From: Sphingobacteriaceae bacterium | GTDB taxonomy: Bacteria; Bacteroidota; Bacteroidia; B-17B0; Aurantibacillaceae | Assembly (NCBI GenBank): GCA_016715905.1 | Contig: JADJXI010000017.1 | Location: forward strand, 310,001 to 374,000 | Direction: 5' to 3' | Length of the DNA: 64,000 nucleotides | In this document: positions 8,882 to 16,977 of the stretch, piece by piece | Numbering within the stretch: position 1 is the first letter of the stretch | How the letters are laid out: every line of letters starts with the position of its first letter | Made by a program: the position numbers and the translations under genes | The notes under the pieces: generated by a model | What the model saw: the letters and a program-made list of their open reading frames with translations, nothing else | Told to the model about the DNA's origin: nothing | Databases searched by the model: none

Positions 8882-10288
8882 TTATTCCCGCTTTTTAACC
8901 TTATGAAGCATCCCGATCACACGTTTTTCCGATGGTATCTGCGCCATCTGTATCCTTCGCGCATAATGAATCGAATCTAGAATTTCTTTTTGTTTTTCTT
9001 CAACGAGTTTCTTTTGCTCTTCAACAATTTCTTTTTGATGTTCAATAATTTCCTTTTGTTTTTGGGTAACCTTAAAGCGGTTAAACATAAATCCCGCAAA
9101 GATCATTACTAATCCCAACCCTCCAAATAAAGCATATTGTTGATTTTTCTTTGCCTTTATTTCTGCGTTTTGTTTGGCCAGCTCCGCATTTTTTACTTCA
9201 CTTTCTTTAGCGTGTGCAACAGAATCAGCCGCAGCTTGTTTTTCGTATTCGTATTTGAGTTGATTTTTTATAGCGGCTTTTTTGTTTGCCATACTACTTA
9301 TGCTATCGCGAAATCGAATATAAATCTCATAATTTTGTAAAGCCAATTTATAATTTCCGGTAGCTTTATAAGTTTTAGCCAGCATAGAGGAAGAGTTTCT
9401 TATTAATTCGGGATATCCCAATTTGTTGCTGATATCTGAACTTTCGTTTAAGCACTTAAAAGCCATTGAATAGTTTTTTAACTGAAGGTGCATTTTTCCA
9501 ACATGACAAAGTGTGGCCGCTTTCGAGCCTTCGTCGCCCATTTTTTCATAAATGTGTACAGTTTCATTAAAATTTTTCAATGCTTGATTAATATCACCTC
9601 TCTTTTGATAAAGCAAGCCCATACAATAATAACAGTCTGCAATACCGGATATATCATTAATTTCCTTACGTACTGTTAAACTTTGATCAAAATATTTCAT
9701 TGCACTATCTGTTATTTCCGTTTTTAAATAAATATGGCCAATACCATTATAGGCAACTCCCAATATAAATTTGTTTTTTGTTTCCTCCCCAATTTTCAGC
9801 ACCTTCTTTGAATATTCAAGCGCCATGGGCCATTGTCCCTGACCTTTATAAATTTGAATTATGTTATGAAGGGAATTAGCCTGGCCTAACTTGTCTCCAA
9901 TTAGTTCCCTCATACGCAAACTACGTTCCTGCAAAATGAGCGACTGAGCAACATCACCTGTACGCTGCGCAATAAAAGCCATATTTCCAATAGCACCGGC
10001 TTCGAGTGTATAAAATACTTTTTGCTCCGGACTCATTTTTGAATTTGATTTTCCGTCAAAAACCTTAAGTGCCGTTTCACAATCGTTTTTCAACGAATCC
10101 CAGTATCCCATTCGATGAATTGGCGTTAACTCTCCAATCATGAACCTGATGTTAAAACGCGTTGTGTCGTGTTTTGCGTTTATTAAAGAAAGTTTAAGTG
10201 AATCCACCAAGGCTTTTTGAGCCATTAAAGTTCCAATGCCTCCCAAAGCACAAAAAATTAATATCCCACAAAAAAACCTTTTTCTCAC
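8882..10288 (-). CDS. TPR / single-TM / signalling-helix tail protein (family member F)
   Basis: Predicted 468 residues. The only suitable start is GTG at 10288, giving MRKRFFCGILIFCALGGIGTL as signal peptide with cleavage near LMAQ. The mature N-terminus has the DSLKLSLINAKHDTTRF signature. About five TPR units lie at residues 95-310, fewer than in E or K. The conserved block starts near residue 326 but with SISSMANKKAAIKNQ in place of the usual SINNESTRKASIKNQ. The transmembrane helix is about 385-402, and the tail ends IPSEKRVIGMLHKVKKRE. It is the first gene of the F-E pair. The intergenic gap to dprA is short (33 bases), so it may be transcribed together with dprA. Confidence 0.86.
   Translation of the reverse strand: MRKRFFCGILIFCALGGIGTLMAQKALVDSLKLSLINAKHDTTRFNIRFMIGELTPIHRMGYWDSLKNDCETALKVFDGKSNSKMSPEQKVFYTLEAGAIGNMAFIAQRTGDVAQSLILQERSLRMRELIGDKLGQANSLHNIIQIYKGQGQWPMALEYSKKVLKIGEETKNKFILGVAYNGIGHIYLKTEITDSAMKYFDQSLTVRKEINDISGIADCYYCMGLLYQKRGDINQALKNFNETVHIYEKMGDEGSKAATLCHVGKMHLQLKNYSMAFKCLNESSDISNKLGYPELIRNSSSMLAKTYKATGNYKLALQNYEIYIRFRDSISSMANKKAAIKNQLKYEYEKQAAADSVAHAKESEVKNAELAKQNAEIKAKKNQQYALFGGLGLVMIFAGFMFNRFKVTQKQKEIIEHQKEIVEEQKKLVEEKQKEILDSIHYARRIQMAQIPSEKRVIGMLHKVKKRE
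8934..9310 (-). repeat. Conserved 3' block of the TPR family, copy in member F
   Basis: Copy of the block described for member C, with the 95-base identity to member E at 8973-9067. Its upstream edge is more diverged than in the other copies. Confidence 0.8.
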
Positions 10289-10321
10289 AATATAAATCTA
10301 AGAGAAAAATTTTAATTTACT

Positions 10322-11428
10322 CTAAAGTACTTCAAACATTTTACCCGGTTTACTTTTGATGATATAATTAAATTCCATTTGTAATAATAGTGCGGCTACT
10401 TTACTTATGGTCATTCCGCTGATATAACAGATTTCATCCATGTGCATTTCCTTTTTAGAGCCAAAGGCATTGATAATTCTTTTTTCTTCATCAGTTAGGT
10501 TTAATAAAAGCGGAATTTGTCCGGCTTTTTTCTTGCTTTCTTTTTCTTCCCACTGCATGGCATAAAATAAATCAGCTGCGTTTTCAATCAATACAGCTTT
10601 ATTTTGTTTAATGAGTCCGTTTCCCCCTTCTGCTAAAGCTTCACCCGCTCTTCCGGGAAAAGCAAAAACATCCTTATTATAACTGTTAGCAATGGTGGCC
10701 GTTATTAAACTTCCGCCTTGTCTTTTACTTTCCACCACAACTAACGCATCGCACATTCCCGCCACTATCCGGTTTCTTTTCGGAAAATTAACAGCATCCG
10801 GATTTGTTCCGCTCATAAAATCAGTCAATAAGCCCCCATTACTTATCATTTTTTTGGCAGTCTTATCGTGGGTTTGCGGATAAATACGGTCTAAGCCGTG
10901 AGCCAAAACGCCCACGGTTTGTAATTGATTGTCCAATGAAGCTCTATGGGCACAAATATCAATACCGTAAGCCAGGCCGCTCACCACCAACACATCGCTG
11001 CCTTGCAATTCCTGAATGAAATTTTGAGTCATCTGCCTACCATATTCACTAGGTTTACGGCTCCCAACCACACTTATAACTTTAGATTTATTTAAATTAG
11101 CATTCCCTTTATAAAATAGCATAATAGGACTATCGCTGCAATATTTTAAACGATTTGGATACTCTTCATCGGTAAAAAACAATGGTTTAATTTTATATTT
11201 TTCAATAAATCTTACTTCTTCTTCGGCTCTCTTTAAAAGTTTTTTGTGATTTGATATAGATAAGGCCAAGCGCTCCCCTATCCCCGGCACTTTGGTTAAA
11301 CTAGTCTTTTTCTGCTTAAACACTTCCCTGGGACTTCCACAATAAGCCAGTAAATTCTTGGCATTTATATCGCCAACCCCATCAATAAGTGTTAAACCTA
11401 TTTGATAAATTAAATCCTCGCCATCCAT
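10322..11428 (-). CDS. dprA: DNA-processing protein DprA
   Basis: Predicted 368 residues from the ATG at 11428; a TTG at 11440 would add four. DprA binds incoming single-stranded DNA and loads RecA during natural transformation. An N-terminal helix-hairpin-helix-like segment (IGLTLIDGVGDINAKNLL) precedes the Rossmann-like domain with SVVGSRKPSEYGR, VSGLAYGIDICAHRASL, GGLLTDF, FPKRNRIVAGMCDALVVVES and the QGGSLITA and FPGRAG motifs. A C-terminal winged-helix region (about 305-368, ISGMTISKVAALLLQME) matches the usual DprA_WH domain. Length fits the family. The gene is divergent from the TonB receptor, with only 53 bases between the chosen starts. Competence is suggested but no other competence genes are in the window. 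Confidence 0.93.
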   Translation of the reverse strand: MDGEDLIYQIGLTLIDGVGDINAKNLLAYCGSPREVFKQKKTSLTKVPGIGERLALSISNHKKLLKRAEEEVRFIEKYKIKPLFFTDEEYPNRLKYCSDSPIMLFYKGNANLNKSKVISVVGSRKPSEYGRQMTQNFIQELQGSDVLVVSGLAYGIDICAHRASLDNQLQTVGVLAHGLDRIYPQTHDKTAKKMISNGGLLTDFMSGTNPDAVNFPKRNRIVAGMCDALVVVESKRQGGSLITATIANSYNKDVFAFPGRAGEALAEGGNGLIKQNKAVLIENAADLFYAMQWEEKESKKKAGQIPLLLNLTDEEKRIINAFGSKKEMHMDEICYISGMTISKVAALLLQMEFNYIIKSKPGKMFEVL

Positions 11429-11481
11429 TTCTTTTTTCAATTTTAAACAACTATCATTACCTTGTAATTTTATTAAAGGCC

Positions 11482-13848
11482 TTGGTCAAATTTACGTATA
11501 TCTCTACGCTATTGATTGCTCTGTTTTGTAGCATTTTGAATGCACAGAATACTTATTTCTTAAAAGGCCATGTATATGAGGAAAAAACCAATGACTCGTT
11601 AGAAGGGGCAATAATTAATATTGACGGTAAAATGTTTGCGGTTAGTAACGGTGGTGGATATTATGAAGGATACACCATTCCGGGAAGTCACACTATTTCT
11701 TGTCAAATGTTTGGCTACTCAACCAAAACCATTAATGTAAATTTTAAAGAGGGTGACGCCGCCACATACGATTTTTATTTAAGTGATGCCAATACAGCGT
11801 TAGATGAAGTGGTGATAAGCGCCGGTAAATACGAACAAAAATTAAGTGATGTTTCGGTGAGTATGGAAATATTAAAACCAACTTTAATTGAAAATAAAAA
11901 TGTGACATCGCTTGATCAAATTTTAGGTCAAGTTTCAGGTGTTACTATGGCCGATGGACAAGCCAGTATAAGAGGAGGAAGCGGTTTTAGTTATGGGGCC
12001 GGAAGCAGAGTTTTAATGCTGGTTGATGAAATGCCCATGATAAGTGCTGATGCAGGAGATATTAAATGGAACTATTTGCCACTAGAGAATTTAGAACAAG
12101 TTGAAGTAATAAAGGGTGCATCCTCTGCCCTGTTTGGTTCCAGTGCTTTAAATGGCGTTGTGAATTTACGAACCTTATACGCCCGGGATAAACCCATTAC
12201 AAAATTGACAATGTTTTACGGAAGTTTTGATGCCCCCCGTAAAACTTACAAATGGTGGAAAGGAAGTTCTCAAGCACAAAGAGGAGTTAATTTTTCGCAT
12301 TGTCAAAAAATAAATAATCTGGATTTGGTTTTTGCCGGTCATAAATTCAGCGACGATGGCTTCCGAATGCTGGAAACCGAAGAAAGAGAACGATTTAATG
12401 TGAATTTGCGCTATAACTTTAAAAAAGTGGCCGGTTTGTCCTTGGGATTAAATACCAATATGATGAACACCAAGGGCGGACTGTTTTTTCTTTGGCAAAA
12501 TTATGATTCGGCCTATGTTCCGCAAGGCAGAGATATTCAAAGATATAATAACAATAGAATTAATGTAGACCCGTACATCACATACTATAAAGGAGCAAAT
12601 AAGTTTTCATTGAGAAACCGCTATTTTAAAACTGAAAACACAAATGATAAAGGACAGGGAAGCACGGCCGAATTGTATTATTCAGAATTCCAACACCAGG
12701 TTCACTTTACCAAACAACTTAATATAACTTCCGGTGCTGTTTATATGGAACAAATGATTTTAGGCGACTCCTTGTATGGAAAACACACCGGCCAAAATAT
12801 TGCAGCCTACGTACAAGCTGATAAAAAGATCTTTCAAAAACTAAATATTTCATTTGGTTTACGAGGAGAATTTTATAAAGTGGATACGGCAAAAACAAAC
12901 GGTTATTTATTGCCTAAAACGAGTAAAGTAAGTTTACCATTTCAGCCCGTGGCCCGTTTAGGTTTAAATTATCAACTTTTTGAATATACTTTTATACGGA
13001 CTTCGTTTGGACAAGGGTACCGGTTTCCGAGTGTAGCCGAAAAGTATATCAGTACTGCGGTAAGTGCTTTAAAAATATATCCTAACGCTTCGCTACAACC
13101 CGAAAGAGCTTTTAGTGCAGAATTAGGAATAAAACAGGGTTTCAAAATATCCAATTTTAAAGGCTTTTTAGATTTGGCCGGATTCTATACAGAATATAGT
13201 GATATGATTGAATTTGTTTTTGATATCTATAAACCCGGAGGAAAAACAGGAATTTTTTATCTCGATCAGCCCTTTGCGGGATTTAAATCTCAAAACATTG
13301 GAAAAGCAGTTATTAGCGGTGGCGAAATAAGCTTAACGGGAACAGGAAAAATTGGCCCCGTTAATCTAACGCTTTTCGGAGGTTATACCTTTATCAATCC
13401 CGTTTCTCCAAATTACAATCCTTTAACCGACACCTTAGGTTTGCCAGGCATTAAAACTTTAAAATACCGAAACCGACATTTATTGAAAAATGATATTCAA
13501 TTAGATTATAAATTTATTTCAATTGGTTATAGCGTACGTTATCAAAGTAAGATTGAAAATATAGATAGAAGATTTGTAATAAGTGTTTTACATGAATATA
13601 ATGATATTGCCAATGGGGTTAATTGGGATGAAATCCCTTCAACTTATATTTTACCCGGATTGCGGGAGAATTTAAATGACTTTCAAAAAGACGTATGGAT
13701 ACATGATGCGCGTATTTCATTTAACCTCAACAAACAATTAAAGTTTTCGTTCATAGTAAATAACATCACTAATGTTGAGTATCAATCAAGACCCGGAGAT
13801 GTTCGTCCGCCAACACAATATATTGGACAAATTTCTCTCAAAATATAA
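11482..13848 (+). CDS. TonB-dependent outer-membrane receptor with carboxypeptidase-regulatory-like N-domain
   Basis: Predicted 788 residues if the TTG at 11482 is used. That start gives a clean signal peptide (VKFTYISTLLIALFCSILNAQ) preceded by AAAGG, whereas a longer frame from 11389 would overlap dprA. Residues about 25-105 form a CarboxypepD_reg-like beta domain (LKGHVYEEKTNDSLEGAIIN). The plug domain follows, with LDQILGQVSGVTMADGQASI and the typical VEVIKGASSALFGSSALNGVV segment. The remainder is a predicted beta-barrel ending QYIGQISLKI. Such receptors import siderophores, vitamin B12, metals or glycans using TonB energy. No SusD partner or obvious substrate gene is adjacent, so the substrate is unknown. 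The downstream DUF2142 gene begins 8 bases later. Confidence 0.9.
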   Translation: MVKFTYISTLLIALFCSILNAQNTYFLKGHVYEEKTNDSLEGAIINIDGKMFAVSNGGGYYEGYTIPGSHTISCQMFGYSTKTINVNFKEGDAATYDFYLSDANTALDEVVISAGKYEQKLSDVSVSMEILKPTLIENKNVTSLDQILGQVSGVTMADGQASIRGGSGFSYGAGSRVLMLVDEMPMISADAGDIKWNYLPLENLEQVEVIKGASSALFGSSALNGVVNLRTLYARDKPITKLTMFYGSFDAPRKTYKWWKGSSQAQRGVNFSHCQKINNLDLVFAGHKFSDDGFRMLETEERERFNVNLRYNFKKVAGLSLGLNTNMMNTKGGLFFLWQNYDSAYVPQGRDIQRYNNNRINVDPYITYYKGANKFSLRNRYFKTENTNDKGQGSTAELYYSEFQHQVHFTKQLNITSGAVYMEQMILGDSLYGKHTGQNIAAYVQADKKIFQKLNISFGLRGEFYKVDTAKTNGYLLPKTSKVSLPFQPVARLGLNYQLFEYTFIRTSFGQGYRFPSVAEKYISTAVSALKIYPNASLQPERAFSAELGIKQGFKISNFKGFLDLAGFYTEYSDMIEFVFDIYKPGGKTGIFYLDQPFAGFKSQNIGKAVISGGEISLTGTGKIGPVNLTLFGGYTFINPVSPNYNPLTDTLGLPGIKTLKYRNRHLLKNDIQLDYKFISIGYSVRYQSKIENIDRRFVISVLHEYNDIANGVNWDEIPSTYILPGLRENLNDFQKDVWIHDARISFNLNKQLKFSFIVNNITNVEYQSRPGDVRPPTQYIGQISLKI

Positions 13849-13855
13849 ATATTAA

Positions 13856-15754
13856 TTGAAAACATTTCTTCAAAAAATAACTCCGCATTATTTTTTCCTG
13901 ATCTCGGCCCTTTTATTTGGCGGATTCTATTTATACTTTGTACCTCCTTTACAGGTACCGGATGAGCATGATCATTTTAGAAGGGCATATCATTTAGCCG
14001 ATGGGCATTTTCTTCCTCAAAAAGAAAATAACAGATTAGGCGGAAAAATGCCCATTTCATTTAAAGAATATGTTCAACCGTTTCGGTTTGCGGCCACCAA
14101 TTTAAAATATACTTTAGATAACACGCATTACAAACAAGCCAAAGCTGCTTCACTTTATAAAGACGAAATGGCCTTTGATGATTTCCCAAATACGTCTAAC
14201 TATAATGTTGTTTCTTATCTACCACAAACCATTGCTCTTTTCATTGGGAAAAATCTTAATGCAAAACCTTGGATTTTATATGAGTTCGGAAGAATTTTTA
14301 GTTATCTGGTATGGACAGTTTGCATGTTTATGTTAATCAAAAAACTGCCGGTTTGTAAATGGTTATTTAGCGTTTTGCTTTTATTACCCATGAATTTGTA
14401 TTTGAGCAACTCGTTTAGCGCGGACACAATGACAAACTTATTTTCCTTTTCATTTCTTGGACTAAGTTTAAATTATGCCTTCGACGGAAGAAAATTTACC
14501 GCAAAGCGTCTTTACATTTTACTTTTTATTGGATTAGGATTGGCTTTAGCCAAAGTAGTTTATGTTTGGTTGATTGTATCCTTCTTAATTATTCCTGTTG
14601 AACGATTTAATAATATCAGGCAAAAAATAAGTCTGTTTCTTTTTATACTCATTGTTTGTTTAATGGCCAGCGCCTTGTGGTCATTGCACGTGAAATCTAA
14701 TCTGATAGCGTATGCAGATTATAACGCGGCTTACAAAGACAATTGCTGCCTTTCGCATTGCGCAAATTTTGAAGCCCAAAAAGAAATAATATTATCTGAT
14801 GTCACTTACTTTCCAAAAGTGGTTTACCGCAGTTTGTTTAAGCACCCTTATACCTACCTTGCCGGATACATCGGTACTTTTGGGAATAACGATATTCCAT
14901 TGCCAAGAGGTATATTTTATTTTGCATACTTGTTTATTTTATGGGTTGCCTATAAAGAGCAAAATGAGTTTAAATTAAGTATAAAGCAAAAACTGATATT
15001 GATTGGGGCAAGCCTTGCCTCCTTTCTCACGCTACTCTTATCACAACACTTAACCTGGGATTGTGTTGGTGAAGGAATAGTAGATGTATTGCAGGGACGC
15101 TACTTAATTCCATTATTTCCGGCCATTTTTATTTTTATAAGTGGGGTAAGAAAAAATGAAACTCGTCTCTTTTTCATCCCTATTTTATTGTTTGTTCTTT
15201 TAATAAACCTTTCTTCATTCAAAATCATTTATAATCGTTATGTGAAAAAAACATTTATAAGTAATTTAGAGTGGATTTGTGATCTAGAAAAAACTTCTAA
15301 CGATTTATTAGCTACTAGTGATGATAGTGTTTTTGTGCAAGGAACTCCTTCACGCTGCGACTCAATATCATTTAGCGGTAAATACTGTGCTAAACTTTCG
15401 CCGGCTTCACCTTTTTGTTTTACTTATAAATTTAAAAATATTACACAAGGAGATCTAATAGAAGTAAGCGCTTGGCAAAAAGGAGAAGACTGTCAGGTTA
15501 TTCTTTCCACCGTTGGAAAAAAATGTGGCGAAATTTATCAAACCAACCATGGAAATTTAATTCCAAACAAAAACGGCTGGAATAAACTTCACTATGTATT
15601 TACTTTTAACGAGCCTTGTAAATTAACAGATTCAACCGAAGCCACCTTTTTTCTATGGAACCCTAAAAACCAAGCGTGTTATATTGACGATTTAAAGTTT
15701 AGTATTAAAAAATTCGGAACTGATTATCTGAATCATAAGTCTACTCTGTTTTAA
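13856..15754 (+). CDS. DUF2142-like polytopic membrane protein with C-terminal beta-sandwich-like domain
   Basis: Predicted 632 residues. The TTG at 13856 immediately follows an in-frame TAA and no ATG is available before the first membrane helix, so TTG is the likely start. The PPLQVPDEHDHFRRAYHLADG segment at about residues 31-50 is characteristic of DUF2142 proteins, which are related in topology to membrane glycosyltransferases of cell-surface glycan synthesis. About ten hydrophobic helices are seen up to residue 460. Residues about 490-625 are soluble and contain DSISFSGKYCAKLSP and YIDDLKF, reminiscent of a carbohydrate-binding beta-sandwich; that assignment is an inference. It may act on surface polysaccharide; the substrate is unknown. 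Expression is probably coupled to the TonB receptor 8 bases upstream. Confidence 0.7.
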   Translation: MKTFLQKITPHYFFLISALLFGGFYLYFVPPLQVPDEHDHFRRAYHLADGHFLPQKENNRLGGKMPISFKEYVQPFRFAATNLKYTLDNTHYKQAKAASLYKDEMAFDDFPNTSNYNVVSYLPQTIALFIGKNLNAKPWILYEFGRIFSYLVWTVCMFMLIKKLPVCKWLFSVLLLLPMNLYLSNSFSADTMTNLFSFSFLGLSLNYAFDGRKFTAKRLYILLFIGLGLALAKVVYVWLIVSFLIIPVERFNNIRQKISLFLFILIVCLMASALWSLHVKSNLIAYADYNAAYKDNCCLSHCANFEAQKEIILSDVTYFPKVVYRSLFKHPYTYLAGYIGTFGNNDIPLPRGIFYFAYLFILWVAYKEQNEFKLSIKQKLILIGASLASFLTLLLSQHLTWDCVGEGIVDVLQGRYLIPLFPAIFIFISGVRKNETRLFFIPILLFVLLINLSSFKIIYNRYVKKTFISNLEWICDLEKTSNDLLATSDDSVFVQGTPSRCDSISFSGKYCAKLSPASPFCFTYKFKNITQGDLIEVSAWQKGEDCQVILSTVGKKCGEIYQTNHGNLIPNKNGWNKLHYVFTFNEPCKLTDSTEATFFLWNPKNQACYIDDLKFSIKKFGTDYLNHKSTLF

Positions 15755-15904
15755 TTATTTAGGGTTTTTTATATTTTGGAGAATTTCTAAATTAATTTAT
15801 ATGCACAAATGCATAATTTGTTTATTTATATTGTGAACAATTTGTAATAAGGGAATACCTTTTAATCAAATTTTTATATATTTAAACTCTTAACATTTCT
15901 ATTG

Positions 15905-16954
15905 ATGAAAAAATTAAGTTTTATTTTTTTGCTTTCCGGAAGTTTTTTAACTAAGGCGCAGGACACCGTGAAAGTAGCAACCAATTTAACCCCAGAACAA
16001 ATGGTGGAATTGGATTACAACAGCGGTTTAGAAGCGCTTAAAAAAAATGACCACCAAACTGCTGTAGATTTTTTTACCAAAAGTTTAGGCGTAAATCCAA
16101 ATTATGATAAGGCCTTAACTAATCGTGCAGTTGCCTACACTTCATTAAAAAAATACAACGAGGCTATTGCCGACATCAATAATGCAATTCGTTTAAATGG
16201 GCAAAATGCTGAATCGTACTTTAATAAGAGTATGATTTATTTTCAGATGAATAAAAGTGATAGTGAACAGGTTTCGTTAGAAAGATGTTTAAGTTTAAAA
16301 AAAGATCATGCTGAAGCAGCATATTATCTCGGTTTAATGTATTATGAAAAAAATGATCCAGATAAGGCACTCGAATATTACAGCTTGGCAATCCAATCCA
16401 ATCCAAATTATGCTTATGCTTACAATGACAGAGGAAGCGTGAAAAGAAAAAAAAATGATTTGGCGGGCGCAATAGCGGATTATGAAAAGGCTGTTTCCAT
16501 TGATAATAAACAATTTTTTATTTATAATAATTTGGGTTCTGCGCATCGGGCCAATAAAAATTATTCCAAAGCGATTGAGGCTTATTCTAAGGCAATAGAA
16601 GTTAACCCTTCGTATTTCATAGCGGTAAACAATCGGGGTTCCGCTCATTTTGAGAATAACAACTTAACGGCTGCCCAAAAAGATTTTGAAGAAGTATTAA
16701 AACGCGATCCTAAAAACACATCGGCATATAATAATTTAGCTTCTATTGCCCTCAAGAACAAAGATTATAATAAGGCTAAATCAATGTCCTCCAAATCCAT
16801 CGAATTGGATGCAAAAAACGGGCCTGCTTATTATAACCGGGGGATAGCCTGCCAAATGCTACACGATGAAAACGGTTGCTGTTCGGATTGGAAAAAAGCC
16901 CTAGAGCTTGGCGTTACCGGAGCTAAAACTTTCTTAAATATGTCTTGCGATTAA
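15905..16954 (+). CDS. Secreted TPR-repeat protein
   Basis: Predicted 349 residues from the ATG at 15905 (a TTG lies one codon before). The signal peptide ends near LTKAQ. The rest is built of about eight to nine canonical TPR units with the 34-residue spacing and AYNNLG, AYYNRG and AYNDRG signatures, for example YAYNDRGSVKRKKNDLAGAI. Unlike the tail family it has no transmembrane helix or ARRIQMAQIP tail, and it ends with a Cys-containing segment (NGCCSDWKKALELG). TPR proteins of this kind act as scaffolds, often in the periplasm. It is followed at once by the OmpA/PD40 gene and both are likely in one transcript. Exact partner unknown. Confidence 0.85.
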   Translation: MKKLSFIFLLSGSFLTKAQDTVKVATNLTPEQMVELDYNSGLEALKKNDHQTAVDFFTKSLGVNPNYDKALTNRAVAYTSLKKYNEAIADINNAIRLNGQNAESYFNKSMIYFQMNKSDSEQVSLERCLSLKKDHAEAAYYLGLMYYEKNDPDKALEYYSLAIQSNPNYAYAYNDRGSVKRKKNDLAGAIADYEKAVSIDNKQFFIYNNLGSAHRANKNYSKAIEAYSKAIEVNPSYFIAVNNRGSAHFENNNLTAAQKDFEEVLKRDPKNTSAYNNLASIALKNKDYNKAKSMSSKSIELDAKNGPAYYNRGIACQMLHDENGCCSDWKKALELGVTGAKTFLNMSCD

Positions 16955-16977
16955 ATCATTCTATGAAGTTATTTTGT

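Noticed and set aside
11389..11481. Longer start for the TonB receptor
   Set aside because: The 31 extra residues lie over the dprA start and are not needed; the TTG at 11482 gives a proper signal peptide.
16334..16648. 104-codon frame on the minus strand
   Set aside because: It lies wholly inside the plus-strand TPR gene, has no family features, and follows the repeat periodicity of that gene in antisense.
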